This document shows positions 24,901 through 37,492 of a stretch of DNA of 64,000 bases, one piece after another (within the stretch, counting starts at the first letter, position 1; the number at the start of each line of letters is the position of its first letter). Location: positions 26,645,121 through 26,709,120 of the forward strand of contig CM041085.1 of the NCBI GenBank assembly GCA_023079485.1, in the 5' to 3' direction. This stretch comes from Archilochus colubris. Lineage: Eukaryota; Chordata; Aves; Apodiformes; Trochilidae. A program made the position numbers and the translations under genes. The notes beneath the pieces were generated by a model. It searched no databases. It worked only from the letters and a program-made list of their open reading frames with translations, and was not told the DNA's origin.

Positions 24901-27900
24901 TCTGAATTTTCTTTTCTGTTATGATAAATTTGAGACCTGGCCTGAGATTAATCTGTTCCATACACAGTCATTTACTTAATTACACGAGCTCTGCTTCTTT
25001 GGATGAATTTCTGGGAATAGCACAGCATGGATTTGGAGGAAATTCTATTTCTAAGAAGCACAAATCCTTAGGGATCAAATATTCATGAGACTGCAACCAC
25101 TACACATTAAACAAAAGGAACATCTTTTGTCCCCAGTGAAATGTGATGATGGCTCACTCTCACTAAATGAGCTACTTGACCGCTGGTTCAAAGGGAACCC
25201 CTTCTACAGCACTCTAAAACATTTTTAGTAGTTTTCTACATCTATAAATAAGTGGCTTTTAGTACATAAGACCATTTTCTGGAAGTGAAAGTCTGGTAAA
25301 CACTTTTGTGGCTGTTTGCAGTCATCCCAAAAACACTGAATTCTTTCCTCCCATTTATTAACATTCCAGTCAGCAAAACTGCATACTAGTCATACCCCAC
25401 AAGTCAGACTACCTGTACACAAAGCAAATAGTTCATGACAAACTTCCAAATCCAAAATTAAGTGACTCACAATAACTGGACAAACTGAATAGCTGGCTAT
25501 TCTTAAGTGACTTACAAAGAGAACAAAGGTTAACCTTTGGAAGTCATTTAGTACTCATAGTTGGAAGTGATCTCTTTTTTCCTTGCCTTTTAAAATATAA
25601 AGAGTAGTCAAAAAAGCAAGCCTTGAAAGACAAGCAACCTAATCTCAAGGAGATGACTCGTTAGATCATGCATGAAACACAATTGCTGGGCCAGCACAGA
25701 AATTGCTTTGTGTGGTTCTAAAAGACATGAGAGCTGTGAGTCAAAAGTAGGAAAAAAGACCAGAACCACCATCAAGTTGCCACAACCAGTTAAAAATGTG
25801 AAGACGCTGCTTTAACTAGGCATTTCCAAATCTACAGTCTGCAGTTACTTCAGCTTTCTTACTCTTATTCTGCCTAGCTCCATGTGAGTCTTTATGGCAT
25901 ATTCAGCTGAGCATCCAAGCATGTTTTTCTATTAGTGCAATAACCAAACTGTCTAATATCTCTCACTTGTAATATTTTATTTCATCTACCCTTTTCCCTC
26001 CAAAAACAGTATATGAATTGAACATCTGAGACACTCCTGAGCATGATTCATTTGATCTGAGTGATATTAATCTCTCTCCTCATCCCCCACATGCCTTTTC
26101 TGATGTTTTGCTACAACTGCAGCCTTTCTTTTCTGATTTGAACCTAGCCTGTGATTCTGAAGAATTGTTGGTGAACAATGGTGTTACAATTTTCAACTCT
26201 TTATAGGGAGCTTAGCTTTTCATATTAGAACTATATTACAAAGGTAAAAAACTTGTGAAACATACAATAGTATACCTAAACAGCACATGAGTGCTCATCC
26301 CTGCCCAAGGATGTCCTGCATTCACCTGGTGGTGTGGAAGAAGACACCACTAAAGATCTAGACTGTTGTGGGGCTGAAAGTCCACTGAAGGTTTTATTAG
26401 GGTCACCCACTTATTACTGCAGATATATCCACAATCAGTGAAGCAGATGGTTCTGTCTGTCAGTTATTACCCCGGAGCCAGAAAAATAAGCACATCCAAA
26501 ACAATGGCATCTGATGATCCTTTTCCTTGTGTCTTAAAAGCCTATGTCTTCGGAACTGGTTTTAGAACAACATATTGAATGGATTTTATCTGTATATTTC
26601 CTTCTGCTTCTGCCACAGGATAAATCATTAAAGAGAACTTAATGGGCATGATATATGCACAATTTTAGCAAGGCTTAGCTTTACTTTTGTCTGCTTTCAT
26701 ATGTAGAATCATGGAAATCTTGCTCCTGTCACATCCGGTGTGATTGAGCCCAGGTGATGCCATTGTATATACCTATTAAAAATTAAAATCTTTTTGTATG
26801 TAATAGAGGGAATATATCCACAGATTAACTTGCCCGAAACAAGACTGCACTCTGCAGTGACAACCAAAGGATTCCTCATTTATGTGTCTAGTAATAGTTC
26901 CACAGACACTTCCATAAATTCTTGGCTGATACACTGAGTTGTGCTATGTCAGTGCACAGTGCACAGATTGAATTCTGACAGACCAAGCAATCTCAGTACT
27001 TTAACGTAAGGAACACCTAGCTTTATCAGACGGACACATTGCATAAAATAAAACAATAAACCTTTCATAACTCTGCCCTTCATACCTCTGAGAATCAAGC
27101 AGTGAAGTGCAGCATGGGTACTGTTTAGATAGAGAGGTGCCTATAAGGAACAGAGCAGAAGATTTCCATTCACACCAATTAGCACATTGAACCTTGTCCT
27201 AACTAGCAGCCAGATAGCAAGGTACAAGTTTACCCAATGCCATAGGAGATCCCACAATGTGGGAAGTGGAGAAGGGGAATTAAAAACTTCCCTTAATTGC
27301 TCTGCATGTCTTTATTGAACATTAGAGCCCAGCAGAATTTTGGCAACACATACTGCTGGAGTATTATTGTAAACTTTGCTTCCTAAATCAAATAGCCTAC
27401 TGTGTCAAAGGAATTTTGTTCCCTGTCCTAAGGATTAGCTCAAGAATTAATAAACAGGGCCATGGAGGTCTCTGACAGAGACAGTGTGTGGGCAGTGCTT
27501 TTGCTAATTTGACCTCTTTTCACAGAAATGAGAGGAAACTGTGATCTGAAGCTGACATTTCCTTAGAACATCGCCCAGCTTTCCTAACACTGGGACCACA
27601 ATTCACTGATAACAAGGCTTTGAAGTGGCTGAAGCCGAGCCAGGAAACATTGGAAGTATTCTTCAGAGAATATCTGTTTCAGATTACCCCAATTTATAGT
27701 AAGACACACATGCTAACTTTAGCATTTCTTCTTTCTTTAAAGCTTTTTGTCTTCTGGCTGATTGATCTTGAGCCTTTTCCTTTGGCTCAGCACAGGAACA
27801 TTTCTTGTCCAAACACTTCATTCTTACTTTGCATCCAATTTCTTTCCCCCCACCCTCCCATGCAACTAGGTTCACTTATCTTTCTTATCCTCTGACCCAC

Positions 27901-28774
27901 GTTAACTTTGGCAAATATATGATTTTGCTGTAACTGAATCAGAACCTGTAGCAAAGTTACACTGAATGAGGCTAAGGAAATGCATGATGTAGTTTCTGTA
28001 TTTTGTTCATTCACACCCACAGTACTAGGTCTTCCAGTTCTACTCTTCCCCTCCTGACCAAGAGGCTGTGTAAGGGTAACTCATAGGCAGGATTTGGGTT
28101 TTTCTAATCCATATGAATTCAACTGGAGCTGTGCACCCAGCTTCCATAGCAGTTAAGGCAAATCAGTAGGGGCAGCTTCATAAGGCAAACCACATCCATA
28201 GTCCATACACCTCAGAGCAAAGAGTTTCCTAATAATAAGTCTTATCTGATCCCGGGTACTGAGAGTTCATTTGCAGGTTTTGCATGCACATCTTCCAGTT
28301 TGGTTTCACACTATCCTTCTTCACAATTTGGTTGCCATCAACTGACTTTTCTTAATTTTAACATTTGACCTGCACCTGAAAAGTTGTAAGTAATGACAAT
28401 CAGAGATCATGATTGGTTGTCAGTCAATCTTTGGCATGAAGACACACTTTGGCTAATTCTTCTCTGAATTGCCTAAATGAAGGCAACGTAGTGGTAGAGA
28501 AGAAATAAAGCTCCAGGGAAGAAGTACACGTGTCTGCTAAATCCTGGTGGTCTGCACATTTACTGTGTTGTGTGGAATTTGATACATTTCAGTACATTAC
28601 AGTCAATGAAATGTCACCCAAACATAAAACCTTGAATTAAACTAACTTCTAATTTGCAAAAGCACATTACTAATGATGACAAGCTTCACGGGTAGCACTT
28701 CAACCACTCTTGTCAGACGCTACCATGCAGCACATGAGTATATCATAAACTCCCTAAATAATATGATGTCAAGT
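21984..28774. other. Unique non-coding DNA, CR1-free
   Basis: I see no transposon family, RNA gene or convincing exon. Short open frames on both strands overlap each other. A T-run with few interruptions is at 24241-24260. Many small A/T tracts occur. Confidence 0.5.
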
Positions 28775-28895
28775 CAGAGAGAGGAGTGGTTTAATTGAGG
28801 TCACACAAAGGTTGCACAGGGAAGGTGAAAACTGAGTTTAGTTCTCCTGTGCCCCAGCAGAGAGCTTTGACAGCAGATCATCGTCTCTCACTGAT
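28775..28895 (-). mobile_element. MIR-like SINE relic
   Basis: The plus strand resembles the reverse complement of the MIR core: 'AATTGAGGTCACACAAAGG' at about 28793-28812 corresponds to 'CCCAAGGTCACACAGC', and 'GAAAACTGAGTTTAGTTCTCC' style sequence follows where MIR has the 'GATTCGAACCCAGG' block. Divergence is high, and the assignment is by eye. Confidence 0.38.
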
Positions 28896-29225
28896 GTCAG
28901 CTTCTGTAATAAATTATGTCTCCTTGGAAGGGATCTGCCCAATTTTACATCATTAGGAGATCTGGAATTGCTAAAAGGTTTAGGGCTTCAGCATGTTTTG
29001 TTTTTAATTGAGCATGAAGCTGTCTTGGCAATAATACCAAAAAAAAAGCCTTACACCCAAATAAAATCTGTTTGGATTGGCTGGTCTTCATGAAGTGATT
29101 CATAACAACAAAGCTGCACCTTCTTTCTTCATGTCAGCACAGTTGTGGGCTGCACGTCTTTGAATGAGATTGATTACACAACATTTGCAAAAGTGCAAAA
29201 CATTTCAAATGCATCTTGTGTGGGG

Positions 29226-29240
29226 AAAAAAAAAAAAAAA
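29226..29240 (+). repeat. Poly(A) homopolymer, 15 nt
   Basis: A15 preceded by GGGG. No AATAAA close upstream. Confidence 0.9.
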
Positions 29241-30280
29241 CAAATGGATCAGCCCTTTGAATCCTTTTGGACTGTTGCAGGAACAGATAAACCGCTGACT
29301 AGAAAACAAATAAATAGGGTCATTCTTGCAGGAAAGTGTTTGTGTCATGTTCACCCTGGGTAAAACTAATATATCCTCATATGGCTTTGAAAAGATTTTT
29401 CTTGGTTCCTAAAAACAAAGAGTTGAGAGTCCATGAGAGCAATCTTCAAAAACACATTAAACCCTGAACTTAAAATTATCTATAATAGCATAATATTTCC
29501 AGTGATCCTTTTTCTTGCTAGAGCATGCCACTTAGAATAATACATGCCTTAAAAGATCAGAATACATATGGTCAGAATACAGATCACTTGAGCAAGAGCA
29601 AGGGCCCAGTTTGCAACTCTTCATGTAATGGAGCATTTTCACAGATGTCTCAAGCTATCTGTGAGGTGCCTGTGATAGGAGTGCCTTGTCTTTATCCCAT
29701 ATGCATTCCTGTTGCCTCCCCTGTCCAAATTTCCAGCAGCAGTGTAGCCCTGCAATCAGCCAGATCTATCTGTTGAGCCAGTAGGACAGGAGCTCTGACA
29801 AAATACCAAAAGTAGTGAACATTTTTAGCCAGATCAGCTTACTGCATGATCATTAGTATTAAAGCAAACACCGGGTTAGATGGAGTGCTGAGAGTGAGGA
29901 TCCACTCCTATTACAGCTTCAAGTTAGCTCAGGCTTGGAGGGCCATCAACAAGAAACAGATCTTTCAAATGCATTGAGCCATTCTCTTTGCTGATAACTT
30001 AAACTTAGATCATCACTGCAGAGGGCTGGACTTGAACCAGCTAACAATTGTCCTATTATAGCCAGTCTCCCCCTGAAGCTAAATATATTAAGTAGTTCTC
30101 CAATAAAAGTGAAATATATCCTCACCACCAGCCACTCCTGTTCCCATAAAGGCCAAAGCACAAAGATACATTCTTAATCACATGCCTGACTCTGCAAAAG
30201 ACATAGTGCTTATCTGTTCCTCAGCCCACAGCCAAGATTCAACTGCAATTATGACTCTTCCTCTGAAATAGAAATTTCAG

Positions 30281-30314
30281 CTATTATTATTATTGCTTTT
30301 TTTTTTTTTTTTTT
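30281..30314 (+). repeat. (TAT)n plus poly(T)
   Basis: Four TAT-type triplets (30281-30293) followed by T18 (30297-30314). Confidence 0.9.
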
Positions 30315-32479
30315 AATGCCAAATAGCATCTACCTATGTGGAATGTAGGAGAACTGTTTTCCTTTTAATGTTAAAAATTTCTCTTGCAAAGTAAACATTG
30401 GGTGCTGGTATACTGTTTAGGAATGCAGCCTTGCACAAAGCCAGAGGTTTTTCAGAGTGTTAAAAGAAACCTCAGGCATTGGAGTCATCCCCAGAAAGCA
30501 GATGAAAATGATGTGTACATATGTCAAAATGCCAACTTCATGAATGTGTCAACATTATTTGAGCTGGGAGGAAGGCAAGGGTGGTATGCAACAATAACAC
30601 TTTTTAAAAGGTTCTTTTCTGAGATGGACTAACTGCATTTAAAAACAAACAAACAAGTGAAAAACTTTAAAAGATAACAAACATAAAATAAAAAGGAAAG
30701 CTGAAGTAGCAGTTGAGTCCCTATTGCTATTTAAAACAAGGTTAGTCATTACAGATTTTTTTCTGTGCTTATAATGTCTGATGCTTAGTCCATTTGTAAT
30801 TGACTTTAGTGCTATTTTCTCTAAATTCTGTGGGGTTTTTTTACTAGTTGGAAAGTTTCATTGGCTGTCCCAGGCTGGTCTTAGAGTAGAATTTGTGGAG
30901 AAGTGAGCACTGCTATTAGGACACAATCACTACACTATATAAAAGCTCCAGAACTAATCAATGTTTCTTTTATGTCACAACATAGTTGGTCTCACCAGCA
31001 TCATGGGAGTCTATTCTTGCTTTTGTCGTGCCATGGAGCACTGGTGAAACACAGCACTGTCCTGGCAGGTGCCTGCACTGACCTGTTGTGGTGCTCAGAG
31101 ACCCTGCATGCCTGTGCACTGGCAGACTCAGCCCTGCTATTTAGAAGCTGCAAAGGGAGCAGAGACGCTGGAGGGTAAGAGTAGCCAACAGCATTGCTAT
31201 AGCCCCACATCTTTTTGTGACAGCTCACCTAGAAAACCCAACAGATATGAAGAGCTGGGAATAAAAACTCCTTATTCTGCAAGGACAACATGTTAGGTCT
31301 CCAGAGTGGTAAAATCAGAAGTAGAGATGGGAAAAGAAAGCCACAGAAGACACCTTGCTGGTAAATTCATTAGTACAAAACCTAAAATATTCTGATTCTG
31401 AGCTACTGTTCCAGCCCCTAAAAGACCATATAGTTATAGCTGTTCACACTCCTCCAAGACATCATTTAAGACAGATTTTCCCTTGCCATGATGTACCTTG
31501 GTGTCCACTTCTCACAGACAAGTTAGGGAGTCACAGTGCATTCTCATCAGTCCTTGTCTTGATGAGATATCCCAGAGATAACCCAACCACAACAGCAGTT
31601 TACCACAGCTCAAAGGAGGCTGATGTAAGGCTTTGAGAATCTGCAGTGTAATATGTTTTCTGTCTTGATTTCTGTTTTCCATTTGCAACCAGAAATTCAG
31701 CATTTTCTCATATATATGAACAAAAACATATTTCTCCCTAATATTTCTAATAAGACTGAGAGTAGAGATGATTCAAAATTAAAATTCATGGTCTAGCTGG
31801 AGACTGGGAGCTCTGACTGATAAAAGTAACATGTACAAGATGTGTTTGATGAGCCTTTCAGGCTGGTAAGGGAAGGATAGGCAACGTTTCTGAGCCTCTC
31901 CTTTGCGTGATGCTATAATGGAAGCCTAGGATTTCACTGTTTAAGTGAATGGTCAGATGCAAGATACAATGTATAACCTTGACAAAAAAAAAGCAGAAGA
32001 AAATCTGTCTGTACAAATACAGTAATGAAACGGCTCAGTAGTCAATTAAAAAAAAAATAAAAATCTGTGGCTAGGAAATCAGATGGGAAAATTAGGCATG
32101 AACAATCCTGTCTCCAGTAGTGAGCTGGCATAGCAGGTAAAATTAGTTAAGTTGCTTAACAGAGAAGCAAACCAAAAACCAAACAGAAATAACACTTGTT
32201 TTAACAAAATACTTGGAAAGCTTACTAGAGCAATAGGAAAAATAATTATTTTCTGATTCTTTTCATCAAGTAATGAAAAATCATTTTAAATGAAAAGGAA
32301 TAGACTTCTCCACCACAGCCTCTTCTAGGATGATGAGGCTAACAACACAGGCCAATATAGGCTTGTCCACTCCAGACTATAGTTACAGACTACTTGAAGT
32401 AACAGAGCCCATTGGAAGCAGAACTGTATGTCAAGTCACATGAAAAATACCTGTTTCACTAGCATAACATGCAATCATC

Positions 32480-32761
32480 ATGAGTTTCTTATTCTCACTG
32501 GAATTAGATAACAGTAGAAGAAAAGTAGCAATGCCAGAAAAGACAGGCTGCCACAGTGAGAAGAGGATGAAGGATTTTGTCAAATTCAGTCCACCAAAGG
32601 ATTTTAGAGCAGAAAAGTCTTCACTGAGCAGCAGTGAAGAAATTCTGGCTTCTTGTTGTTTGATCCTCACCAAGAAAAATCACTGGAAGTTACCAGAGCT
32701 AATCAGAGCTCTGGGAAGAGACCCTGAGAATCAGTATAGGATGGAACTACCCAAAGCCAAG
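32480..32761 (+). CDS. Open frame ending at a strong splice donor, protein unknown
   Basis: I do not recognise the product. The frame starts at ATG 32480 (a second ATG is at 32530, giving MPEKTGCHSEKRM) and stays open to 32761. There the sequence CCAAG|GTAAGGAC is a near-perfect splice donor. From ATG to the donor is exactly 94 codons. The predicted peptide is Lys/Glu/Ser-rich and hydrophilic, with KFSPPKDFRAEKSSLSSSEE in the middle and LPELIRALGRDPENQYRMEL near the end. No CpG island or promoter motif is seen upstream and no acceptor is convincing (ATTAGATAACAG at 32504-32515 is poor). The frame itself continues past the donor to 32839. It could be a chance open frame that happens to meet a donor. 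Confidence 0.15.
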
Positions 32762-32839
32762 GTAAGGACATTTTGTTATACTTTTTCCTACTCACTTGCC
32801 AATCTTTGTGACTCTAGCAGTCAGTATCCACAATGTTAA

Positions 32840-35800
32840 AGGAAATAAATCAAACATTAGATTTGTGTCAGCCTCTATAAAAAGTCATGAACATGTACCC
32901 ACTTTAATTCTCATTCTTAATAAAAAGCTTCTTGGTAATATGTATAAGAGGAATCTGAAATACCTTATGTAATGTGAAAGTAACACATATAGATGGCATA
33001 GATACCTTTACAATCACAAAATTAGCCACATTCTGCAGTCTCACTTCAGCAGGATAGAGGGAATTGTACCAAGTATGAAAAAAAAAAGACAAAGTCCACA
33101 CTGCTTCTGAGGCAAAATTTCAAACAAGAAAAAAAATATATTCAGGTCCACTAAAATGCCTTGCCTTGAGAGGCAAAATAGTTCACTTAATTTTATTTTT
33201 TACTGTATTTTAATATCCATATATATACATCAGCTTTCAGATGGAAAGATTAATTATTGTAATTGCAACAAGTTCAATAGATAAATAAAATTTGCCACCA
33301 AAAATGCCAAGACATAAATGTATGTCAATAAAAGGAAATGTTGTCTTTCGACCCTATCAAGTCACAGCATTTTATTATTATTATTTTTAATGAGAGTTCA
33401 CTGAAATAAGTGTTTTTAAACTGCTGGATATTTTGTAACACTCTGCCTAGTCAAATAGCCACAATCCCATCTCAGAAAAGTAACCTTAACTTTACTTCAG
33501 AGCATTTTTAGGTGTCAAGGAAGCTGGGATTATCTCTAAGAGCAGCCTCCTGCCTGTCAGAGTCTCTTTAGCACTGGTTGGCACAGAGGCACATTGTGGC
33601 CCTTTTTCATCTAGCAGCTATTTGATGCAGTATATTTGTTATTCTTCACTGCCAAGGAGACAATCTGTTTCTCATTTCCTCTGAAGAAGAGCATAATACT
33701 ATGAGTAAAACATCAGCTATAATTAGGCAAAAATGGTTGAGTGCCTGACTGAGCAGAGAAATTGAATTGTCCTGAAAAATAGCCACACGCCTGAGAAAGA
33801 AAAGAAAGAAAGGAGATAAGCTCTGCCCTCCCAACTGGAACATGCAGAGGATGTCACAAGTTATTCTTTCCTTGTGCAAGTGAGATAATCCCTAGGGATT
33901 GTGCAAACTAATTTAATGTCCTGTCATAACATCTGGAAAATGAGGAAAAAAGCCACAAATCCTGCTGTTTTCCTACATAATGAAATAAACGGTACCTTCA
34001 GAAGGAAAACCTGATTCACACATATTTATAGATCTGTACACATCCCACTCACAGTGCTCCACTTCTTTTTGCCAATTATGTGCCTGCGACTGAAAAATGT
34101 CTCTTAACTAATATAATGAGGAGTTTGTCAAAAATCTTTCCCTGCTGACAACAAATATCAATTGATTCATTACTGTTCACAAGAAGTGAACAATTTGGCA
34201 TAGGAATACCTGAATTCTCTTACATCTCTGAGCCAAAACAGTGAGTACACAACCTCATGTCTCATAACCCATGAGGTCATGGAGGGTTGCAGAATTCTCC
34301 AGCAAATGCAAGGATCCTTCAGAAGAAAGAAGAAGGATCAGCTATCAGGTAGCTGAAGCTGCTGCCTCATCAAATATGGGAAAATACCACACAAGGTTCA
34401 ATTAATGATACCACCAGTCAACCCATACTCCTCTCCATCAAAACTCAGTAAATACAGCATTGCTGTGCCTAGTAAGACTGTAGGCTTCATACTAACTCTG
34501 CAAGCCTTGTCCAGACTTGTCTTAGCCAGCCTGGAGCTTTCTTTCAAGTTCCATTCCCTTGTAAAAGTAATTTATTTTTGTTAGTGACCAGGTGGCAGTA
34601 AAGTTTTATTTTACATATCTTTAATTATGTTGTACAACCATCATTTTTTTAGAGGCAGGAGTAACAAGTAGCTCCTCTGTACTAATAAATGAAAAGGAAT
34701 GAAATATTTTCTAGAATAACAAGATAGTTTAGATTAATAAAGACAAGGAAGGTGTGGCAGCACAAGCCTTGAAAGTTAGAAAGCAGTGTAGATGAGTAAA
34801 GGCATGGGATGACTGGAAAGGGGGCACGAGACAGCACTGTAGGCCCCAGGCTTTTAAACTTCACCAATTAAATAACTGCAGGCTTAAGAAGTGTATAAAG
34901 CTGGTATAAGGGGAAAATAAAGTGATCAAAACCCAAGCATCTAATAGATGTAAGACACTCAAAACAGCAAATGTCGCTGCAATGTGGAGGTGCTGACTAA
35001 TGGGAAAAAACCCACAATCGTTAATGTCTGGAAAGAAAAAATCTAAAAATAATCCCAAGAGTATTCTAGAGTAAGAGGAAAAAGCTTTCAACACCACCAC
35101 ATAGCCTTCCATGCCAGGAGGACTCCATGACTTAGGACACTTACGAGACACTAACTCCTTTTCCAGGTTGAGGCCAGCAACTTCAGGACCCAATGGGCAG
35201 TGGAAAGGTTCATGTAGCAGCAGAGAAAGGGCAGGTACAAGGTAGCATCCCTATAACAATTTTAACTGCATCATTTTTGGGATATTTTCTTATATTCTGT
35301 TTTCCTTTCCCTAATATTTAAATCTGGACTAATAAAAATTCCTTAATTATGCCGATAGCAGCTCAGCTACAGAAATAATACCTGTCATTACATACAAGGT
35401 ATGTTTTCTTTCTGTAGAACAAGATTTTGAATCCTGCGTTTCACTCATAGATAGTTTCATGCCAGCTCCTAATGTGAAATCATGGTTAGCCTAGCAGTGA
35501 ACACCAGCCCTGCTGAGAGCCAGGTTTAGACTGCCCTAGCTTCAGACTGACCCAGGTTCAGCTCTTCCCTAACACAGCAGCAGCTCTCTCAGTTTACCAC
35601 TGGCTGCTTCAGAGCAGAGGCTTCTTTCTGCCTGCAGTTCAACTTAGAGACATGGTTGATGATTCAGTCCAGAAGCCCAAAACTTTTTTTCTGTTTTTTT
35701 TTTTTAAGTTTTTGGATGTGGCTCCTCTCCAGGAAGGCACCTGAATATTTAGTTAGCAAGAAACACTGCCTTCAACTTCACTAGTGGTTTAGGCAGTGAT

Positions 35801-35899
35801 AACGAGAGAAAGAAACATTATGGAGGATCTTCTGTGACAAGAAAACCTTGTTGGAGATAGCAAGCAGCACACCTCAGCCCACTACAACTCAGTAAAACC
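32840..35899. other. Unique non-coding DNA
   Basis: AT-rich sequence with small (TTA)n at 33371-33385 and a short T-run at 35692-35705. No transposon family or gene recognised. Open frames on the minus strand at 33646-33879 and 34861-35193 are hydrophobic, low-information frames. Confidence 0.5.
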
Positions 35900-36489
35900 T
35901 GGACTTGCTGGAAATGTGTGTTTGCAGCCCAGAAAGCCAACTTACTGGGCTTCATTAAGAAGTGCGGCTAGCAGGTCAAGTGAGGTGATTCTCCTCCCCG
36001 ACTATAATCTTATGAGACCCAACCTAGAGAATTGTGCCCAGATCTGGAGTGCTGAACATAAGGATATGGAGCCACTGGAGTGAGAACAGGAGGAGGCATG
36101 AAGATGATCACAGGGCTGTAGCACCTCTCCTATGGAGACAGACAGAGCTGGGGTTGTTCAGCCTAGAGAACACTCTAGGGAAACCTTATAGCAGCCTTCC
36201 AGGGATTTTTTACAAGGGGATGTAGTGACAGGAAAAGTGATGATGGCTTTAAATTCAAAGGTACATTTAGATTAGACATAAGGAAGAAATTCTTTCCTGT
36301 GAGGGTCGTGAGACACTAGAACGGGTTGCCCAGGGAGGTTGTGGATGGCTCATCCCTAGATGTGTTCAAAGCCAGGTTGGCTGGGGCACTTAGAAACCTG
36401 GTCTAGTGGCAGGTGTCCCAGTCCATGCAAAGGGATTGGAACTGGATGATCTTTAAGGTCCCTTCCAACCAAAACCACTCTATGATTCC
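35900..36489 (+). mobile_element. CR1 LINE 3' fragment
   Basis: CR1 retrotransposon on the plus strand, truncated at its 5' side within ORF2. Landmarks: 'TTTGCAGCCCAGAAAGCCAA' at 35921-35940; 'GAGACCCAACCTAGAGAATT' near 36014-36033, the counterpart of RPHLEYC; 'TTCAGCCTAGAGAA' at about 36158-36171, the counterpart of FSLEK; 'GGAAGAAATTCTTTCC' near 36281-36297, the counterpart of RKKFF; then the 3' UTR with 'CCTGGTCTAGTGGCAGGTGT', 'GGATGATCTTTAAGGTCCCT' and a terminal CTCTATGATTC. Several frameshifts and stops; non-functional. Only one octamer unit remains at the tail, so it is not a recent copy. Confidence 0.93.
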
Positions 36490-37097
36490 TCTCTCCATCA
36501 CCGATGTCCCCATGCAGGACAATGCCTATCAAAAGGCAGTGACTTGGGAACATTTTCAGCTGTTGCCAGAGTGGGAGGTGTGGCTCAGCAAAGCAAAGCA
36601 AACTGATTCAGTCTGATAAATATTAGAGCTGAGAGTGTCAGGAGGAGGTTTACAACAGTTCTGCAGTCTGGCTGCAGTCTTAAGAGTTAGGGTGGGAACT
36701 GTAAAGAATTGGCAGCTGATAACAGAAATGGAATGCAATCAAAATATCTATCCTTTGTTTAGTCATCATCTTGAAAAATTTGTAATGGTCCTGAAAACCC
36801 TCCACCCACCCTGTACTGAAGCTTTTAAATGTTTGTTCAGATTCAAGACTGGCAGCATCTTGATTCCATCTTTGGATTAACCCAAACACTTCTCCTTATG
36901 CCATTAACATATACATCAACAGAATAAGACCAGAACCTTAGCTAGCCTCAGCTTTGTACTTTTTGCCTAAACCCAAACCAATAGTAGATGTTACAAGACT
37001 GAAATGATTCCTAATAGCCTAGGAAACAGCATCCTGGGTGAAATAATTCCAGGCTTGACTCCTGCCAATAGGCCTCTGTTCTCAACGTAAGAAATGC
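36490..37097. other. Unique DNA between a CR1 and a minisatellite
   Basis: No repeat family or gene recognised. Short open frames on both strands overlap each other completely. Confidence 0.5.
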
Positions 37098-37168
37098 AAT
37101 CTATAAATAAATAAGATCTCTAAAAAAAATAATCTATAAATAAATACAGCTTATAAGTAAATATAATC
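37098..37168 (+). repeat. Minisatellite, about 33-bp period, interrupted by the LTR
   Basis: The block AATCTATAAATAAATA occurs at 37098-37113 and again at 37131-37146. A third, slightly changed copy (AATCCATAAATAAATA) lies immediately right of the LTR from about 37489. Removing the LTR and one copy of its target duplication restores three imperfect units of about 33 bp. Confidence 0.75.
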
Positions 37169-37486
37169 TGTAGCGGGAGGAGCCATTCTTGCTCCTGAAG
37201 CTCGATGAGCTGCTGGTCTCTTCCAGGACTCCAGCCACCACACAGCGCTTCCAGGGTAGAAGTGTAGCGGGAAGAGCCTTTCTTGCTCCAGAGGCTTGAC
37301 GAGCTGCTGGCCTCTCCATGCCTCACACCAGAGTGAGCTGAGCTCTCCTCTGTGGGTGTGTGTCCCACCTTTATTGGTCCCCTGATCTTGCTCATGCCCA
37401 ATAGGGGCCTGTCCTAATCAGACACAGGTGGACTCACACCCACTCACTGGCAATTCGAGGCACCTGGTTTATCTCGTTTCTCTACA
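37169..37486 (-). mobile_element. Solo LTR of an endogenous retrovirus (ERVK-like by TSD)
   Basis: A 318-bp element bounded by TGTAG at its left and CTACA at its right end, the TG..CA termini of a retroviral LTR. It is flanked by a perfect 6-bp direct repeat, ATAATC, at 37163-37168 and 37487-37492. Six-bp duplications are typical of ERVK/alpharetrovirus-like integrases. A minus-strand CCAATAAA (polyadenylation signal at 37375-37370) and an upstream CCAAT-type box suggest the LTR points to the minus strand. No internal gag, pol or env is present, so this is a solo LTR left by recombination. The end at 37169 is duplicated: 37169-37226 and 37263-37319 share the same TGTAGCGGGA..GAGCTGCTGG sequence with a 94-bp period. 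CpG content is higher than in the surroundings, which suggests a fairly recent insertion. Confidence 0.8.
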
Positions 37487-37492
37487 ATAATC

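Larger units (their letters stand above)
28896..32479. other. Unique non-coding DNA
   Basis: Contains A15 at 29226-29240 and a TAT microsatellite leading into T18 at 30281-30314. A good acceptor (TTTTTCTTGCTAG ending 29521) has no matching donor downstream. No gene or repeat family recognised. Confidence 0.5.
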
